Shown here: in pieces, positions 33,389-33,748 of the stretch
How the letters are laid out: each line of letters begins with the position of its first letter
How positions within the stretch are numbered: position 1 is the stretch's first letter
Origin: Bacillus sp. (in: firmicutes)
Lineage (GTDB): Bacteria; Bacillota; Bacilli; Bacillales; Cytobacillaceae
Length of the DNA: 33,748 nt
Assembly: GCA_031177865.1 (NCBI GenBank)
Contig: JAPSKD010000014.1
Location: 1 to 33,748, forward strand
Direction of reading: 5' to 3'
The notes under the pieces: generated by a model
Told to the model about the DNA's origin: nothing
Databases searched by the model: none
The model's input: the letters and a program-made list of their open reading frames with translations, nothing else
Made by a program: the position numbers and the translations under genes

Positions 33389-33416
33389 ATTATACTAATA
33401 ATAATTAGTCTTGAAA
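33389..33416 (-). promoter_or_regulatory. Sigma-A promoter of the ribU riboswitch transcript
   Basis: Minus strand TTTCAA (33411-33416) and a perfect TATAAT (33389-33394), spaced 16 bp, placing the start some 15 nt before the aptamer. Confidence 0.65.
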
Positions 33417-33419
33417 AGA

Positions 33420-33452
33420 AAAAAGCGCTAACCCATCTGTGAGGTTTAGCGC
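33420..33452 (-). terminator. Terminator after the LysM gene
   Basis: GCGCTAACC (33425-33433) pairs with GGTTTAGCGC (33443-33452) with one bulge, followed by TTTTTTCTTTT on the minus strand. Confidence 0.8.
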
Positions 33453-33460
33453 GGTGTGAG

Positions 33461-33748
33461 TTATTTATGGATAACTAAAATTTGTTTAGGCATGATAAGA
33501 TCTGATTTTAGTTGATTCACTTCCTTTAGCTTTTCAACTGTAAGATTACTTTTCTTTGCGATGGAAGTTAGTGTGTCTCCTGCTTGTACAATATAATGGG
33601 ATTTATCGCCATTTACATTGATACTAGCTACTAAGCTTTCTGTAGTACTAGCCATACCACCTTTTACTGCCACACCCACCTCAGCATTGCCAAGAAGCCT
33701 TTCAGGATCTATAGCATTTTTCTTATCATACGTCCATTCAATTTGATG
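33461..33748 (-). CDS. LysM-domain protein, C-terminal part only
   Basis: The reading frame is open to the window edge at 33748, so the gene begins outside. The visible 95 residues end in one LysM domain (HYIVQAGDTLTSIAKKSNLT, then VEKLKEVNQLKSDLIMPKQI) that should bind peptidoglycan. Ahead of it is a stretch with IEWTYDKKNAIDPERLLGNA and a short spacer, which I do not recognise. An internal GTG at 33679 is not the true start, because in-frame coding continues upstream without a ribosome-binding site there. A wall hydrolase or spore-wall protein is likely from the domain, but the catalytic part is not visible. Confidence 0.8.
   Translation of the reverse strand, partial: HQIEWTYDKKNAIDPERLLGNAEVGVAVKGGMASTTESLVASINVNGDKSHYIVQAGDTLTSIAKKSNLTVEKLKEVNQLKSDLIMPKQILVIHK

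Overview
The window is a low-GC Firmicute chromosome segment, almost certainly from a spore-forming Bacillaceae (Bacillus/Neobacillus-like). The evidence is strong Shine-Dalgarno sequences, sporulation and germination genes (spoIVA, sleB-ypeB, prsW, cotJABC), a bacillithiol-disulfide reductase, TRAP (mtrB) and HepS/HepT, in an order that closely follows the B. subtilis ndk-to-fmnP region as I remember it. Most genes lie on the minus strand; ypzI, cotJABC and fer are on the plus strand.

Layout. Positions 1-4.5 kb hold the menaquinone/folate block (ndk partial, hepT, menG, hepS, mtrB, folE) and the HU gene hbs. Positions 4.8-11.6 kb hold spoIVA, the lipoprotein yphF, yphE, gpsA, the GTPase der, membrane protein yphA and the tiny divergent gene ypzI. 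Positions 11.6-18.9 kb hold fni (type 2 IPP isomerase), the S1-like ypfD, plsC, cmk, ypfB, then ypeB-sleB (spore cortex lysis) and prsW. Positions 18.9-26.2 kb hold an asparaginase, ypdA, gudB, mecB, a MerR-type regulator, a membrane-anchored phosphoesterase, a small membrane protein and a CBS-domain protein. Positions 26.3-27.5 kb hold the spore-coat operon cotJABC. Positions 27.6-32 kb hold ypbF and a tightly overlapping ypbB-recQ-ypbD-ypbE operon. The end holds ferredoxin fer, the riboflavin transporter gene ribU/fmnP under an FMN riboswitch, and the C-terminal part of a LysM protein.

The genes themselves are mostly well-known core Bacillus genes. The less ordinary content is between them. 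There are three families of short non-coding dispersed repeats. One is a two-copy MITE-like element with a clear 8-bp target duplication. One copy of another family has split cotJB from cotJC. Two small membrane-protein genes have their ribosome-binding sites buried in hairpins. The yphA/ypzI divergent region carries a perfect 16-bp inverted repeat containing both ribosome-binding sites. A consensus-matching cre-like site lies upstream of gudB. I found no phage, CRISPR, toxin-antitoxin or defence system, no tRNA or rRNA, and no complete transposase. I do not think the window holds a large undescribed system; the regulatory hairpins and repeats are the best leads.
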